Assembly (NCBI RefSeq): GCF_900187405.1
Contig: NZ_LT896716.1
Location: 3,038,753 to 3,102,752, forward strand
From: Geobacter sp. DSM 9736
Lineage (GTDB): Bacteria; Desulfobacterota; Desulfuromonadia; Geobacterales; Geobacteraceae
DNA length: 64,000 nt
Direction: 5' to 3'
The notes under the pieces: model-generated
Seen by the model: only the letters and a program-made list of their open reading frames with translations
What the model was told of the DNA's origin: nothing
The model's database searches: none
In this document: positions 35,237 to 43,409 of the stretch, piece after piece
Layout of the letters: the number at the start of each line of letters is the position of its first letter
Numbering within the stretch: the stretch's first letter is position 1
Position numbers and translations under genes: made by a program

Positions 35237-38200
35237 ATGCAAACCGGCATGTCATGCTCTGCGGACTATTACAGCGTCAACGCAATTGCCTTTTTCGACG
35301 ATACGGTCGGCGTTGACATGTCCGCTATCCATGAGCGGTTTCTTGCGCTTGTCCCGAAAGGCGGTCTTGTGCTGGATGCCGGTTGCGGCTCCGGCCGTGA
35401 TGCCAGGGAATTCAAGCTGCGCGGGTATCGCGTGGCTGCATTCGATGCTTCGCCTGAACTGGCAGCGCTGGCCGGCGCTCATATCGGGCAAGAGGTTTTG
35501 GTCCGCACTTTTGCCGATGTTGATGAGGTCGGGCTTTATGACGGGATCTGGGCCTGCGCGAGTCTGTTGCATCTGCCTTCGGCAGAATTGCCCGATGCCC
35601 TCAAGCGCCTGTGGCGGGCACTGAAACCGGGTGGCGTTTTTTATCTCAGCTTCAAGGAAGGCAGGGGCGAGCGAACCAAAGATGGTCGGCACTTTACGGA
35701 TTTGACAGAACTTGAATTACGCCGAATCATCAATGAATTGCAGGATGTGTTCAAAATTGATTGCTGGCAGTCCCGCGATGCCAGACCGGGTCGTAGCGAT
35801 GTATGGCTGAATGCCCTTGTCCGGCGCAAGCACCATAACGTTAGCCGTCTGATCACCGGCGGCAGCCAAAATCCCTTCCTCCCCTCCCTCCTTGAAGGCA
35901 TCCGTCAGGCTACCGAAATCGAAATGACGGTGGCGTTCATCAAGGCAACCGGTCTGCGCCTGCTGTTTGCCGATCTAAAAGATGCGCTCGCTCCCTCGCC
36001 TGAGAGTAATAGAGCCCCCGCGAGGCTACGCATCATCACCAGCGATTACCTGGATGTCACCGATCCTGAAGCCATGCGCAGTCTGATGCTGCTGCAGGAA
36101 CGGGGTGCGCAGGTCAAGGTGTATGAATCCGCCGGTTCCAGCTTCCACATGAAATCGTACATTTTCGTCCGCCAGGAAGGCAACGCCTTGGCGGGCATGG
36201 CCTTTGTCGGCTCCAGCAACATCAGTGCTGCGGCGCTCAAGGACGGTCTGGAGTGGAATTATCGCATCGATGTTCCCAACTGGAGCGACTCTCCCGATTA
36301 TGCAGGTTTTGCCGAAATCCGCAGCCGTTTCGAAGAGCTGTTTGCCGATCCCCGGGCGGTGCCACTCACGCACGACTGGATTGACGGCTATGAGCAGCGG
36401 CGACGGGTGCAGGCTCTGTCGGTCGCTCCGGGGAGCCACGAAAGCGAGCCGCCGCCATTACCGACCAGCATTCAGAATGAAGCGCTGCTGGCCTTGACCC
36501 TTACGCGGCAGGAAGGCTTTCGGCGCGGCCTCGTGGTCATGGCGACAGGCCTCGGTAAGACCTGGCTCGCGGCATTCGACAGTCATTTCATGCAAGCGAG
36601 GAGGGTACTGTTTGTCGCCCATCGCGAAGAGATACTGTTCCAGGCGGAAAACACCTTCCTTCGGATTCGACCCCACGCGCGAGTCGGCTTCTACACCGGC
36701 CAGGCGAAGGATGAAGAAGTAGATATCCTCTGTGCCTCGGTACAGACCCTGGGCAAGCTCGAACACCTCATCCGATTTCCTTCCCGCCATTTCGATTATG
36801 TCGTCGTGGATGAATTCCATCACGCGGCAGCTGCTACGTACCGGCGCTTGCTCAGTCACTTCGAGCCCCGTTTCCTGCTCGGCTTGACGGCAACTCCCGA
36901 ACGTTCCGATCAATCGGATATCCTTTCCCTGTGCGACGACAATCTGGTTTTCAGCAAGGATCTCTTTGTCGGTGTCACCAGTGGTCTGCTGGTCCCGTTT
37001 CATTACTACGGGATTTTCGACGAAGAGGTCGATTACCGCGAAATCCCGTGGCGCAGCGGCAAGTTCGATCCGGAGCAGCTTTCCAATAAACTGGCGACCC
37101 TGGCCCGTGCCCGACATGCCCACAGGAAATGGCAAGAGCTCTCACAGGAGCGCACCCTTGCATTTTGTGTCTCGATTCGTCACGCACAGTTCATGGCGGA
37201 GCGGTTTCGGCAATTGGGGGTAAAGGCCGAAGCGGTTTACGCCGGTTCGGCCATGGCGCGCAGTGAAGCGCTGGAACAGCTCACCGACGGGCGTTTGCAG
37301 GTGATCTTTTCCGTTGATCTGTTCAATGAAGGGGTGGACCTGCCGGGGATCGATACGGTGATGCTGCTGAGGCCGACTGAATCGAAAATCCTGTTCCTGC
37401 AGCAGATAGGTCGTGGCCTGCGCACTGCACCCGATAAAGATCATCTGGTGATCCTCGACTTTATCGGCAATCACCAGAGTTTTCTCCACAAGCCGCAGGC
37501 ACTGTTCAAGGTTGCGGCTAATTACAAGGCGCTGGCCCAGTTTGCCCGGCAGGTTGAACAGCAGCGTCTGACTTTGCCGGAAGGGTGTTTCGCCAACTAT
37601 GATCTGGAGCTGATCGACTTTCTCAAACAACTGGACAGCGGCGGCGCACAAAAGGAATACGAGGCGCTGCGTGAATCCCTGGGACGTAGGCCGACCCTAT
37701 CGGAGTTCTACCGCAGCGGCGCCCTGGTCAGTCGGGTAGGGCAGCAGTACGGCAACTGGTTTTCGTTTGTTGATGCCATGGGTGATCTCGGGGCCGATGA
37801 GATAGCTTGCGCAGAGCGGCATGGCAAGCTATTCCGCGAAGTCGAAATCACCCCGATGACCAAATCCTTCAAGATGGTGCTGCTCGAAGCGCTACTGGAG
37901 CATGACGGCCTGATAACAGCCCCTGCTCTGGATGTTCTGGCTGCACAATCGTTAGCCATTTTCCAGCGACGACGCCGGCTTATTCAGGATATCAGGCAGG
38001 ATCTGCAAAATATCGATCAGGTGAAACCTGCCGACTGGCGGCAGTATTGGGACAGCAACCCGGTCAATGCCTGGATTGGCGGTAATCGCCCCGGGACCAC
38101 CGACTCTTTCTTTCATGTTGTAGACGGCAGGTTCACGCCCCGATTCAAGGTCGCCGCCGATGAACTGGAGACATTGACGGCACTTCTGCAGGAGTTGGTC

Positions 38201-39109
38201 GATTTCCGGTTTGCTTCGTACGAAGCCAGAAGCGCTCCTGCATTACCGGGGAATGTCGTGCCGCTGAAGCGACCGGTTGACAGAGTCGAAGTTCCTTATT
38301 TCCCGAACATCCAAATTGCCTGCGGGCATTTCAAGTCGGGCAATGCCGACGCAGAGGAGTATCGCAGCCTCGGGGCTGGTCATGGCAAGCTCGATCCGGC
38401 ACGGCACTTCATCGCACGGGCATCGGGCAACTCGATGAATGGTGGCAAGAATCCGATTCATGACGGCGATTATCTACTGCTGGAACGGATCACGCCGGGA
38501 AGCGCCGGTTCGATCACGGGTCTGATCATGGCAATCGAGAGGCAGGATGCCGGAGGAGACAATCAATACCTTTTGCGTATGGTGACCAAACCGAGTGCAG
38601 GGCGCTATGTTCTCAAGGCGACCAATCCGGACTATGAAGAACTGGAAGCGAATGAAGAAATGCGCACCTTCGCCCGGTTGAAGGAGATTCTTGATCCGCT
38701 TGATCTGGCAATTGGCCGGTCCTTTATCCGGGAAGACATCCCGGCGCTCTTCGGTGAGGAATACAACCCCGGCAACTGGAATGTTGGCCATGTTGTACTA
38801 AAAGATCGGCCGATTCATGTGCTGCTGGTAACTCTCAACAAACAGGGAAAGGCGGAAGAGCATCGCTATCACGATTATTGGATCGATGAACAGACGTTCC
38901 ATTGGCAAAGCCAGAACAGCACCAGTCCGGAAAGCAAGCGGGGGCGCGAGTTGATTGACCATAAGAAGATGGGGATTGCCGTGCATCTGTTTGTCCGCGA
39001 CGGGAAGCTGGCTGGGAATAAGGCTGCGCCATTTACTTATCATGGTGAAGTTACCTATGCGGGGCATAAGGGGAGTGAGCCGATGAGTGTTGAGTGGCGG
39101 GTTGATTGA
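35237..39109 (+). CDS. Methyltransferase-PLD nuclease-SF2 helicase-S24 peptidase-like fusion (DUF3427 type)
   Basis: A 1290-aa multidomain protein. Residues 1-190: class I SAM methyltransferase (VLDAGCGSGRDAREF at about 43; FYLSFKEG). Residues 210-400: phospholipase-D-like nuclease (FHMKSYIFV at about 303 and FVGSSNISAAAL). Residues 415-760: SF2 helicase with Walker A ATGLGKTW (about 434), DEFHH box (about 524), LTATPERSD and QQIGRGLRTA (about 722). Residues 760-1035: DUF3427-like helical region. Residues about 1040-1160: an S24/LexA-like fold with the Ser in ASGNSMNGG, HDGDYLLLE and a Lys in LLRMVTK, the classic Ser-Lys pair. A C-terminal beta domain ends the protein. PLD-helicase-DUF3427 proteins are known but of unclear role; the domain set suggests nucleic-acid restriction or repair. 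No partner genes are adjacent. Confidence 0.85.
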   Translation: MQTGMSCSADYYSVNAIAFFDDTVGVDMSAIHERFLALVPKGGLVLDAGCGSGRDAREFKLRGYRVAAFDASPELAALAGAHIGQEVLVRTFADVDEVGLYDGIWACASLLHLPSAELPDALKRLWRALKPGGVFYLSFKEGRGERTKDGRHFTDLTELELRRIINELQDVFKIDCWQSRDARPGRSDVWLNALVRRKHHNVSRLITGGSQNPFLPSLLEGIRQATEIEMTVAFIKATGLRLLFADLKDALAPSPESNRAPARLRIITSDYLDVTDPEAMRSLMLLQERGAQVKVYESAGSSFHMKSYIFVRQEGNALAGMAFVGSSNISAAALKDGLEWNYRIDVPNWSDSPDYAGFAEIRSRFEELFADPRAVPLTHDWIDGYEQRRRVQALSVAPGSHESEPPPLPTSIQNEALLALTLTRQEGFRRGLVVMATGLGKTWLAAFDSHFMQARRVLFVAHREEILFQAENTFLRIRPHARVGFYTGQAKDEEVDILCASVQTLGKLEHLIRFPSRHFDYVVVDEFHHAAAATYRRLLSHFEPRFLLGLTATPERSDQSDILSLCDDNLVFSKDLFVGVTSGLLVPFHYYGIFDEEVDYREIPWRSGKFDPEQLSNKLATLARARHAHRKWQELSQERTLAFCVSIRHAQFMAERFRQLGVKAEAVYAGSAMARSEALEQLTDGRLQVIFSVDLFNEGVDLPGIDTVMLLRPTESKILFLQQIGRGLRTAPDKDHLVILDFIGNHQSFLHKPQALFKVAANYKALAQFARQVEQQRLTLPEGCFANYDLELIDFLKQLDSGGAQKEYEALRESLGRRPTLSEFYRSGALVSRVGQQYGNWFSFVDAMGDLGADEIACAERHGKLFREVEITPMTKSFKMVLLEALLEHDGLITAPALDVLAAQSLAIFQRRRRLIQDIRQDLQNIDQVKPADWRQYWDSNPVNAWIGGNRPGTTDSFFHVVDGRFTPRFKVAADELETLTALLQELVDFRFASYEARSAPALPGNVVPLKRPVDRVEVPYFPNIQIACGHFKSGNADAEEYRSLGAGHGKLDPARHFIARASGNSMNGGKNPIHDGDYLLLERITPGSAGSITGLIMAIERQDAGGDNQYLLRMVTKPSAGRYVLKATNPDYEELEANEEMRTFARLKEILDPLDLAIGRSFIREDIPALFGEEYNPGNWNVGHVVLKDRPIHVLLVTLNKQGKAEEHRYHDYWIDEQTFHWQSQNSTSPESKRGRELIDHKKMGIAVHLFVRDGKLAGNKAAPFTYHGEVTYAGHKGSEPMSVEWRVD

Positions 39110-39240
39110 GGGAAGGGAATTGCACGGCTTCAGGGGGTGATGGAGGTCGATCTCCAGGTTGATGTGCCGAGCGGATTGTCCCGTGTCAAAGGCAGCCCCC
39201 CACTGTCTTCTTGAGTTAATAAGCTGTATCAACCGCTGTT

Positions 39241-39318
39241 GCAAAATAAGATAAGAGCGTCCCCTTGCCTCCACTTGCCTCCACGCAAAATAAGATAAGA
39301 GCGTCCCCTTGCCTCCAC
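39241..39318. repeat. Tandem repeat, 34-bp unit twice (44-bp period)
   Basis: A 34-bp unit beginning GCAAAATAAGATAAGAGCG and ending TTGCCTCCAC occurs at 39241-39274 and, without change, at 39285-39318. The 10 bp between them repeat the last 10 bp of the unit. The core AAGGGGACGCTC (minus strand) resembles REP-type elements. Confidence 0.85.
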
Positions 39319-39440
39319 GGATGGGCTACCGCTTACATAGGAAAGACCTTCCTGGCTGACCAGACATCGTGCTACCTAAGTATAAGGCAGAGATTTTCGT
39401 ACATGGCTGCTTCTGGCATAGGCATAGTCGTGTATAACGG

Positions 39441-39765
39441 GGTCGGACCAAGCTAACCCCTTGAGGAGCCAACGAGATATTCCCAGAAATACCCATCCTC
39501 TGGCCTTAGAGCCTTGTTTTTGTAGTTAAAACAACAGTAATGCTCTGGTGGCACCGCAACTGGGGGAAAGCATACGTAATTCGAAATTCCTCCCTACCGA
39601 ACAGCGACGAGTAGGTGCCTTCCGACATGGGACGAGAGGAGAGGAAAATTTTCGTTACCGTAGACGTTACGAAAAGATAACGCCAGAACTTTACGCTAAC
39701 ATTCGACGTATGGCGGGGCTTCGGACCAAGCTAACCATCCCAGAGACACCCATCCTCCGGCGCGG
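39441..39765. repeat. Two diverged copies of a TCGGACCAAGCTAACC element
   Basis: The first copy, around 39441-39504, and the second, around 39720-39765, share TCGGACCAAGCTAACC and, further on, CCCAGA followed by CACCCATCCT or TACCCATCCT. The first copy carries about 22 extra bases between the two parts and is bounded by GGGGT/ACCCC, a short inverted repeat. Confidence 0.6.
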
Positions 39766-39824
39766 AATATAGGCTTCAGTGCCCACCTAAACCAATCTCC
39801 CGAATCCAATGCCGCTTCAAGGCT

Positions 39825-39876
39825 AGGGTCAGCCCCGACATGAAAAGGCACCATGCAGGGTCAGCCCCCGACATGA
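39825..39876. repeat. Direct repeat AGGGTCAGCCCC(C)GACATGA
   Basis: A 19-20 bp element occurs at 39825-39843 and 39857-39876, differing by one C, with 13 bp between. It belongs to the same repeat-rich stretch and resembles short mobile repeat units. Confidence 0.75.
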
Positions 39877-39960
39877 GACATTGGGGATAGCTACAAAGCC
39901 TCTCAAAAACTGGCAGTGATTACGAAGCTTGAAATGTGAAAAATCACTTGCCACCAACTT

Positions 39961-39989
39961 TTCACTTAAAAAACACATTTAAGTAATGT
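39961..39989 (+). promoter_or_regulatory. Candidate promoter with an overlapping palindrome before the AAA ATPase gene
   Basis: TTCACT (39961-39966), a 17-nt spacer and TAATGT (39984-39989). Between them lies the inverted repeat ACTTAAA-N7-TTTAAGT (39964-39984), placed like an operator. The local DNA is far more AT-rich than its neighbours. Confidence 0.4.
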
Positions 39990-40024
39990 ATATTTTACTA
40001 AAAATGATATTTTAAGGCGATTCC

Positions 40025-41491
40025 GTGATTGCAACATCCTCCGAACTCATCACCGTACTCCGTCAATACAACCCCTGGTGGCGCGGTGCCCCATCAGCCG
40101 ATCTGCCAAGCTGGCGACGGCGGGCCTTTCACGACATCCTTACCTGGATGCAGTCTCCCCCCGCGCCACGGGCGCTGCTCCTTTACGGCGCGCGCCAGGT
40201 CGGGAAGACAACTCTCTTTCTCCAGGTAATCCAGGAGCTGATCGACAGCGGAGTCCCTCCCAACAAAATTCTTTACGCAACCTTTGATCATCCGCTGCTG
40301 AAACTGCTGGGACTTGACGGACTGCTCAAGCTGTGGCGGGAATTCGAACCGGAGAGCGACGGCATCGAATACCTCTTTCTCGATGAAATCCAGAGCGTCC
40401 GCGACTGGCAGACCTGGCTGAAGCTGCAGGTGGATTTCGAGAAGAAGCGTCGCATCGCCGTAACCGGCTCGGCCACTCCGCTGGTGACGGAGGGGCAGGA
40501 GTCCGGCGTCGGGCGCTGGCACACCCTGCGGCTTTCGACCCTGTCGTTCTTTGAATATCTGCAACTCAAACAGATAAACGTGCCACCGCTGCCGGAAATC
40601 AATTCACTCGCCCGGCTTTTTGAATGGAAACCGGCAGAGTTTGCCGCCGTGGCAGCGGATGCAGCGCCGCTGGTGGCTCATTTTCATGAATACCTCCTGC
40701 GGGGCGGTTTCCCGCAAAGCGCACTGATGGGGAGCATAACCGCAGCGCAGAAGCTGTTGCGCGAAGATATCGTGGACAAGGTGCTGAAGCGGGACATGAC
40801 GGCGCTCTTCGGTGTGCGCCATGTGCTTGAGCTTGAACAGGTCTTTCTTTACCTCTGTCTGCACGGCGGCGGGTTGTTGGATATGCAGGTGCTGTGTGGC
40901 GATCTGGAGCTGAAGAAGCCGACGGTGAATAACTTCATCAATCTGCTGGAGTCGACCCATTTAATCTACAAACTTCCCCCTTTCGGTTACGGCAAGGAGA
41001 TTCTGCGCGCCCGTTACAAGGTCTATCTGGCTGATGCTGCCATCTCTCCATCGGTGCTGCTCAAGGGAACTTCACTTCTGGAAGACCCTCTTGCCTTGGG
41101 CGTAGCGGTGGAGACGGCTTTTTTCAAGCACATCTTTGCCCGCTATTATTCACGCAGTGTGGGCTTTTCCTACTGGCGCGGCAGGAATGAGCGGGAGGTT
41201 GACATTGTCGCCGAGGTCGAGGGGCGACTGACGCCGTTCGAGGTGAAATACCGCTCACAAAGTACTGGTGCGGGGGAATTGAAGGGTCTTACGGAATTTT
41301 GCGAAGCACGCAAGGCTCCCCACGGCTATGTGATCACCAAGGAGATGCAGGATTTTTCCCTCCTTTCTCCGGGGAAAAATGTGGAAACCGGAAACGGGCA
41401 AGTGGCGATCAGTATAGCCAAGATACCAGCGCCACTGGCCTGTTACTGGCTTGGGAAGACCGAACTGGATGAAATGCCCGAATATACCTAA
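40025..41491 (+). CDS. AAA-type ATPase with DUF4143 domain
   Basis: A 488-aa protein starting at a GTG. Walker A is LLLYGARQVGKTTLFL (about 50-65), Walker B is YLFLDEIQSVRDWQTWL (about 115) and sensor 1 is AVTGSATPL. The C-terminal third is DUF4143, a nuclease-like fold: VETAFFKHIFARYYS and FSYWRGRNEREVDIVAEVEG, followed by FEVKYRSQ, with Asp/Glu/Lys positions as in PD-(D/E)XK proteins. Such ATPases are common, often horizontally spread, and of unknown role. Its 3' end overlaps the start of the dus gene by about 23 bp, which may mark the right edge of the accessory segment. Confidence 0.85.
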   Translation: MIATSSELITVLRQYNPWWRGAPSADLPSWRRRAFHDILTWMQSPPAPRALLLYGARQVGKTTLFLQVIQELIDSGVPPNKILYATFDHPLLKLLGLDGLLKLWREFEPESDGIEYLFLDEIQSVRDWQTWLKLQVDFEKKRRIAVTGSATPLVTEGQESGVGRWHTLRLSTLSFFEYLQLKQINVPPLPEINSLARLFEWKPAEFAAVAADAAPLVAHFHEYLLRGGFPQSALMGSITAAQKLLREDIVDKVLKRDMTALFGVRHVLELEQVFLYLCLHGGGLLDMQVLCGDLELKKPTVNNFINLLESTHLIYKLPPFGYGKEILRARYKVYLADAAISPSVLLKGTSLLEDPLALGVAVETAFFKHIFARYYSRSVGFSYWRGRNEREVDIVAEVEGRLTPFEVKYRSQSTGAGELKGLTEFCEARKAPHGYVITKEMQDFSLLSPGKNVETGNGQVAISIAKIPAPLACYWLGKTELDEMPEYT

Positions 41492-42455
41492 CCAACCTTC
41501 AAGCCTCCCCTGGCCCACCGGCTCAACGCCGCTGATGCTGGCGCCTATGCAGGGGCTGACCAACCGCGCCCTGCGGGCTCATTTCATCGAGCAGGTCCGC
41601 CCCGACGTCGTCTTTACCGAATTCATGCGGGTAAATGCGGCGGCGGAGGTGAAGCGCCTCTCGGTGGTGGATCTGCGTGGGATTGCAGCTGCTGAGGAAG
41701 GAGTGCCACTGGTGGTCCAACTGGTCGGGCACGGCCGGGAACCGCTGGTGTCGGCAGCCCGGGAGGTCCAGGGGGCGGGCGCTGCGCATATCAACCTCAA
41801 TATGGGGTGCCCCTATGGCCGGATGACCACCGGCCTCACCGGGGGCGGCATGCTCCGCAAGCCGGAAGAGCTAGCCGGGATAATCTGCCCGCTGCGGGAC
41901 GCGGTGCGAGGGACGTTTTCCGTCAAGCTGCGAGCCGGATATGATGATCCTGAACTGGTGTTAGAACTGCTGCCGTTGTTCGAGGCGGCCGGGGTCGATT
42001 TTCTCGTCCTTCACCCCCGCACCGTTGTACAGAAATACACCGGTTGCGCCGATCACACCGTCACGGACAGGGTGGTTCGGGAGACCCGGCTGCCGGTGAT
42101 CGCCAACGGGGATATCAGAACAGCGGCCTATGGCGAGCAGGTTCTGCGGGAGACCGGTGCGGCGGGGTTGATGCTGGGACGTGGAGCTATTGCCGACCCG
42201 CTGCTGTTCCATCGCCTGCGCGGAAATGCGCCGGCTGTGCCGGGGCTGGCGGAGCAGCGCACGGAACTCCGGCGTTATCTGCAGGCGATGCTGGTCCGAT
42301 ATGGCCGCTTGTTTTGTGGAGGGATGCAGGTTCTGGCCAAGCTTAAAGAGATAACTTCCCACATAGATACTCCTGAACTGGCGAAGCCTCTCAAGGAGCT
42401 GCGACGGGCAAAGACCCTGGAAGCTTTCGAAGCGGCGCTGGCTCTGCTTGACTGA
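41469..42455 (+). CDS. tRNA-dihydrouridine synthase family protein
   Basis: About 328 aa from an ATG at 41469, inside the end of the upstream ATPase gene; an ATG at 41535 (MLAPMQGLTNRALR) gives the minimal start. The FMN-dependent barrel shows LAPMQGLTN, the catalytic Cys in INLNMGCPYGRMTTGL, SVKLRAGYDD, LVLHPRTVVQKYTG, VIANGDIRT and LMLGRGAIADP. It reduces uridines in the tRNA D-loop and most resembles the DusC type. The true N-terminus is unclear because accessory DNA may have replaced the native upstream region. Confidence 0.9.
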   Translation: MKCPNIPNQPSSLPWPTGSTPLMLAPMQGLTNRALRAHFIEQVRPDVVFTEFMRVNAAAEVKRLSVVDLRGIAAAEEGVPLVVQLVGHGREPLVSAAREVQGAGAAHINLNMGCPYGRMTTGLTGGGMLRKPEELAGIICPLRDAVRGTFSVKLRAGYDDPELVLELLPLFEAAGVDFLVLHPRTVVQKYTGCADHTVTDRVVRETRLPVIANGDIRTAAYGEQVLRETGAAGLMLGRGAIADPLLFHRLRGNAPAVPGLAEQRTELRRYLQAMLVRYGRLFCGGMQVLAKLKEITSHIDTPELAKPLKELRRAKTLEAFEAALALLD

Positions 42456-42500
42456 TCGGATGGACAGCATGGAGTTCGGCAAGGGGGAGACTGCAGCATC

Positions 42501-42800
42501 ATGAGATGGAACGTGTACATCATACTCTGCTCCGACGACACGCTCTATACGGGGATCACCACCAACATCGATCGACGCTGCCGCGAGCACGCGGCGGGAA
42601 GGGGCGCCAAGTATTTCCGGGGGCGCCAGCCGCTGCGGATCGTGTACCGGGAAGGCGGGCACACCCGGAGCAGTGCCGGGAAGCGGGAAGCCGGGATAAA
42701 ATCGCTGTCCCGGGAGGAAAAACTTCTCCTCATAGCTTCTGCGGGCACCGGGAGCCTGTCGGACGCAGGAAATCGTAGCGAATTGCACGATATGTCGTGA
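42501..42800 (+). CDS. GIY-YIG domain protein (UPF0213 type)
   Basis: A 99-aa single-domain protein. The motif is VYIILCSDDTLYTGITTNID with the catalytic Arg in DRRCREH and a Glu in KREAGIKSLSREEK. Stand-alone members of this family (YhbQ-like) have been linked to DNA maintenance, but their function is not settled. The next gene, a GNAT, follows on the same strand. Confidence 0.88.
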   Translation: MRWNVYIILCSDDTLYTGITTNIDRRCREHAAGRGAKYFRGRQPLRIVYREGGHTRSSAGKREAGIKSLSREEKLLLIASAGTGSLSDAGNRSELHDMS

Positions 42801-42893
42801 CATGCTATGGTGCCTTGCTTCCGAGACGCCTTGGCGGCAGGCATAGTTGAACGGTCCACTTCTGCACGACCGACAGATTTTCAGGGATTACAT

Positions 42894-43409
42894 ATGAAAA
42901 TACAGAAGGTGACCGAAGAGCATCACCCGAAGATCGACGCGCTCCTGCGCAGCGCCTTTCCCGGCAGCGAGTACGAAGCCGAGCTGGTGCGGCAATTCCA
43001 TGCAAACGGAAGACCCGTGCACGAGTGGGTCTGCCTGCATACCAACAGGGTCATCGCCTACATAGCTTTTTCCAACGCCTACCATGGTCGTGATGTCTGC
43101 GGATTGCACCTTGCGCCCATGGCCGTGGCACCCGACTTCCAGGGGAAAGGGGTCGGTTCGGAACTGCTCAGATTCGCCCTGCGGCAGGAGCCCATAAAAA
43201 CCCGGGCGCTGTTCGTGTTGGGGGAGCCCGGATATTACGGGAGGTTCGGCTTCGAACCGTGCAGCCAGCCTGCCTGCCCGTACGACAAGAACAACTCGCA
43301 CTTCCTGAGTATGAGGAACACGACCACCATCCCGTTTGTGGTAGGGTATGAGCCGGAGTTCAAGACAGCGGAGAAAACGCCGAAGCCCCAAGGGAAGAAG
43401 CGCCCTTGA
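42894..43409 (+). CDS. GNAT family N-acetyltransferase
   Basis: A 171-aa protein starting at 42894 behind CAGGGA; the frame is open further upstream to 42807. The acetyl-CoA-binding core is LAPMAVAPDFQGKGVGSELLRFAL, followed by FVLGEPGYYGRFGFEP, typical of YhbS-like acetyltransferases. The substrate is unknown. Its stop overlaps the TTG start of the next gene, which suggests translational coupling. Confidence 0.9.
   Translation: MKIQKVTEEHHPKIDALLRSAFPGSEYEAELVRQFHANGRPVHEWVCLHTNRVIAYIAFSNAYHGRDVCGLHLAPMAVAPDFQGKGVGSELLRFALRQEPIKTRALFVLGEPGYYGRFGFEPCSQPACPYDKNNSHFLSMRNTTTIPFVVGYEPEFKTAEKTPKPQGKKRP

Larger units (their letters stand above)
39110..40024. other. Repeat-rich region without a supported gene
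   Basis: This 915-bp stretch between the large helicase and the AAA ATPase has no frame I can support as a gene; a 74-codon frame at 39548-39772 shows no familiar features. It holds a tandem repeat (39241-39318), two related copies of a TCGGACCAAGCTAACC element (39441 and 39721 regions) and a duplicated GGTCAGCCCC-type element (39825-39876). It becomes strongly AT-rich just before 40025. The mix suggests remnants of mobile or REP-type elements. Confidence 0.6.

Noticed and set aside
39548-39772. 74-codon plus-strand frame in the repeat-rich gap
   Set aside because: Its end is one of the repeat elements and its start lacks a ribosome binding site; no family recognised.
34349-41491. Integrase-type attachment repeat at tRNA-Ser(CGA)
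   Set aside because: I found no second copy of the tRNA 3' end before dus and no integrase gene, so no att sites are annotated.
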